From the NCBI GenBank assembly GCA_021737525.1, contig JAIPDU010000074.1, positions 1-7,451 on the forward strand: 7,451 bases of DNA, read 5' to 3'. The position numbers and the translations under genes were made by a program. Positions 6,179-7,451 of this stretch are shown here, piece by piece. The notes under the pieces were generated by a model. It had not been told where the DNA came from. It made no database searches and saw only the letters and a list, made by a program, of their open reading frames with translations. The stretch comes from Desulfohalobiaceae bacterium (GTDB lineage Bacteria; Desulfobacterota; Desulfovibrionia; Desulfovibrionales; Desulfothermaceae). Numbering within the stretch: position 1 is the stretch's first letter; the number at the start of each line of letters is the position of its first letter.

Positions 6179-7261
6179 ATGGCGCAAATCGACGCCTTCT
6201 TCAAGATGGTCCACGAGCTGGGCGCTTCCGACCTGCATCTCTCCTCGGGGTCGCAACCCGTGGTGCGGTTGCACGGCGAGCTGCAGCGGGTGAAATACAA
6301 GGTTCTGGAGCACGAGGAACTGAAGAAGATGCTCTATGAGATCACTCCGGAGCCCAAGATCAAGGCCTTCGAGGAAACCGGGGATATCGACTTCTCCTAT
6401 GAAGTGCCCAAGTTGGCCCGCTACCGGGTGAATTTCTACATGCAGGCCAGGGGGGTCGCCGCCGCTTTTCGGGAGATCCCCCAGGAGATCCTCACCATCG
6501 ATGAGCTGGGGCTGCCTTCCATTCTCAAGGGGCTCTCCCTGCTGCCCAAGGGGCTGGTCCTGGTCACCGGGCCCACGGGCAGCGGCAAGTCCACGACTCT
6601 GGCGGGGATGGTGGACTACGTGAACCGGAACCGGAAGGATCATATCCTGACCATCGAGGATCCCATCGAGTTCGTGCACGAGCCCGTGGGCTGCCTTATC
6701 AACCAGCGCGAGGTGGGCCGCGACACCCAGGACTTCACCGCGGCCCTGCGGGGGGCCCTTCGCGAGGACCCGGATGTGATCCTTGTCGGCGAGCTGCGGG
6801 ACCTGGAAACCATCCAGCTGGCCCTGGAGGCGGCAGAGACCGGTCACCTGGTCTTCGGCACCCTGCACACCATTTCCGCCTCCAAGACCATCGACCGGAT
6901 CATCGATGTCTTCCCCTCGGGGCAGCAGAGCCAGATCCGGGCCCAGCTCTCCGAGTCCCTCCGCGCGGTCATCGCCCAGAACCTGTTCAAGCGCGTGGAC
7001 AAAAAGGGCCGGGTGGCGGCGCTGGAGATCCTGGTGGCAACAGCCGCCGTGCGCAACCTGATCCGGGAGAACAAGATCTTTCAGATCAATTCCTCCATCG
7101 AGACCGGGCGCAAGCACGGAATGCAGGCCCTGGACGACTCCATCATGAACCTGCTGCAGCAACAGATGATTGATCCGGAGCAGGCCTATCTCAAGGCGGT
7201 GAACAAGTCCAAGTTCCGCGAGTTCCTCACTGAGCCGCCGCAGGACTTTACGGAGGTCTGA
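6179..7261 (+). CDS. pilT: Type IV pilus retraction ATPase PilT
   Basis: Hexameric cytoplasmic ATPase that powers pilus disassembly at the inner-membrane platform, driving twitching motility and DNA or phage uptake. The 360-residue protein is close to the family length. It has the N-terminal PAS-like region with GASDLHL (15-21) and RLHGEL (30-35), arginines 81, 83 and 98 in the usual linker region, Walker A GPTGSGKST (131-139), an Asp box HILTIEDPIEF (155-165, Glu164), Walker B DVILVGELRD (199-208, Glu205) and the His box TGHLVFGTLHT (221-231). Near the C-terminus is AVRNLIRE (290-297), matching the AIRNLIRE motif that is a hallmark of PilT and needed for retraction in studied species. This separates it from PilB and the T2SS GspE proteins, which are longer. 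It starts 18 nt after pgsA, and a second PilT-like gene follows after 4 nt. No pilin, pilB or pilC gene is in the window. Confidence 0.95.
   Translation: MAQIDAFFKMVHELGASDLHLSSGSQPVVRLHGELQRVKYKVLEHEELKKMLYEITPEPKIKAFEETGDIDFSYEVPKLARYRVNFYMQARGVAAAFREIPQEILTIDELGLPSILKGLSLLPKGLVLVTGPTGSGKSTTLAGMVDYVNRNRKDHILTIEDPIEFVHEPVGCLINQREVGRDTQDFTAALRGALREDPDVILVGELRDLETIQLALEAAETGHLVFGTLHTISASKTIDRIIDVFPSGQQSQIRAQLSESLRAVIAQNLFKRVDKKGRVAALEILVATAAVRNLIRENKIFQINSSIETGRKHGMQALDDSIMNLLQQQMIDPEQAYLKAVNKSKFREFLTEPPQDFTEV
7252..7256 (+). promoter_or_regulatory. Ribosome binding site for the second PilT-like gene
   Basis: GGAGG in the last codons of pilT lies nine bases before ATG 7266. It supports that start and coupled translation with pilT. 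Confidence 0.6.
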
Positions 7262-7265
7262 CGCT

Positions 7266-7451
7266 ATGGACCGGGCAATGTTTGATTCGATGATTTCCCA
7301 GGTTCTGGACTTTTCCCCCAAGACCTCGGATATCCTTTTGACCGTGGGCAAGCCGGTACAGGCCGAGAACGAAGGCGAGTTCGTCGACGTTCCCCTGCAG
7401 CCGGATCCCGGAAAATTGAGCCCTTGGCAGATGGAAGAGGTAGCCTCCTGC
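7266..7451 (+). CDS. Second PilT/PilU-like pilus ATPase, N-terminal fragment (runs off the window)
   Basis: Sixty-two codons are open to the window edge from an ATG with a good Shine-Dalgarno inside the end of pilT. The fragment reads MDRAMFDSMISQVLDF, then KTSDILLTVGKPVQ (19-32), GEF (37-39) and a Leu-Ser-Pro-Trp-Gln stretch. This parallels the PilT N-terminal layout, in which an ASDLHL-type strand is followed by a GxPP turn, a short GEL strand and a 'LTPEDxEEIA' helix. It is therefore probably a PilT paralogue, possibly PilU-like, though none of the ATPase motifs fall within the window. The match is to short, weakly conserved segments, so adjacency to pilT carries much of the weight. The extra strand-loop between GEF and the helix is longer than in the neighbouring PilT. 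Confidence 0.7.
   Translation, partial: MDRAMFDSMISQVLDFSPKTSDILLTVGKPVQAENEGEFVDVPLQPDPGKLSPWQMEEVASC

Noticed and set aside
6146..7351. A 401-codon minus-strand frame antisense to pilT
   Set aside because: PilT on the opposite strand has every family motif; the antisense product has none.

Overview
The window is gene-dense, GC-rich bacterial DNA with every gene on the + strand. It reads as a chromosomal, housekeeping-type stretch from a Gram-negative. Gene content suggests the Desulfovibrionales or a related deltaproteobacterial (Desulfobacterota) group: an oversized PEP synthase, a hydrogenase-maturation-type protease, and paired PilT-like pilus ATPases. That placement is an inference from protein character, not from a marker gene.

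Layout: positions 1-56 are eight perfect 7-bp tandem units (GGAYGTC). Positions 57-186 are a short apparently non-coding leader holding a nested inverted repeat and a strong Shine-Dalgarno. Next comes a 1201-residue PEP synthase-like enzyme (187-3792), about 400 residues longer than E. coli PpsA because of a coiled-coil insertion and a C-terminal extension. It is followed by a hydrogenase-maturation-protease family protein (3838-4335), protein-L-isoaspartate O-methyltransferase (4359-5015), a secreted DUF4124 plus SLT lytic transglycosylase (4987-5595, TTG start, overlapping pcm by 29 nt), phosphatidylglycerophosphate synthase PgsA (5597-6160), the pilus retraction ATPase PilT (6179-7261), and the first 62 codons of a second PilT-like protein (7266 to the window edge).

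Gaps between genes are 45, 23, -29, 1, 18 and 4 nt, and I see no intrinsic terminator in any of them. The run from ppsA to the second pilT is therefore probably one transcription unit, or has only weak internal boundaries. The functions are mixed: gluconeogenic PEP supply, protein repair, peptidoglycan remodelling, anionic phospholipid synthesis and type IV pilus retraction. The last three all act at the cell envelope.

I do not see a clearly new multi-gene system. The most unusual points are family members departing from their own signatures: the enlarged PEP synthase, a maturation protease that seems to have Arg in place of its third metal-ligand His, and a Pcm whose usual GDG motif reads A-A-G. 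At the DNA level the heptanucleotide repeat, the inverted repeat before ppsA, and a seven-codon reading frame whose stop overlaps the protease start codon also deserve a look.
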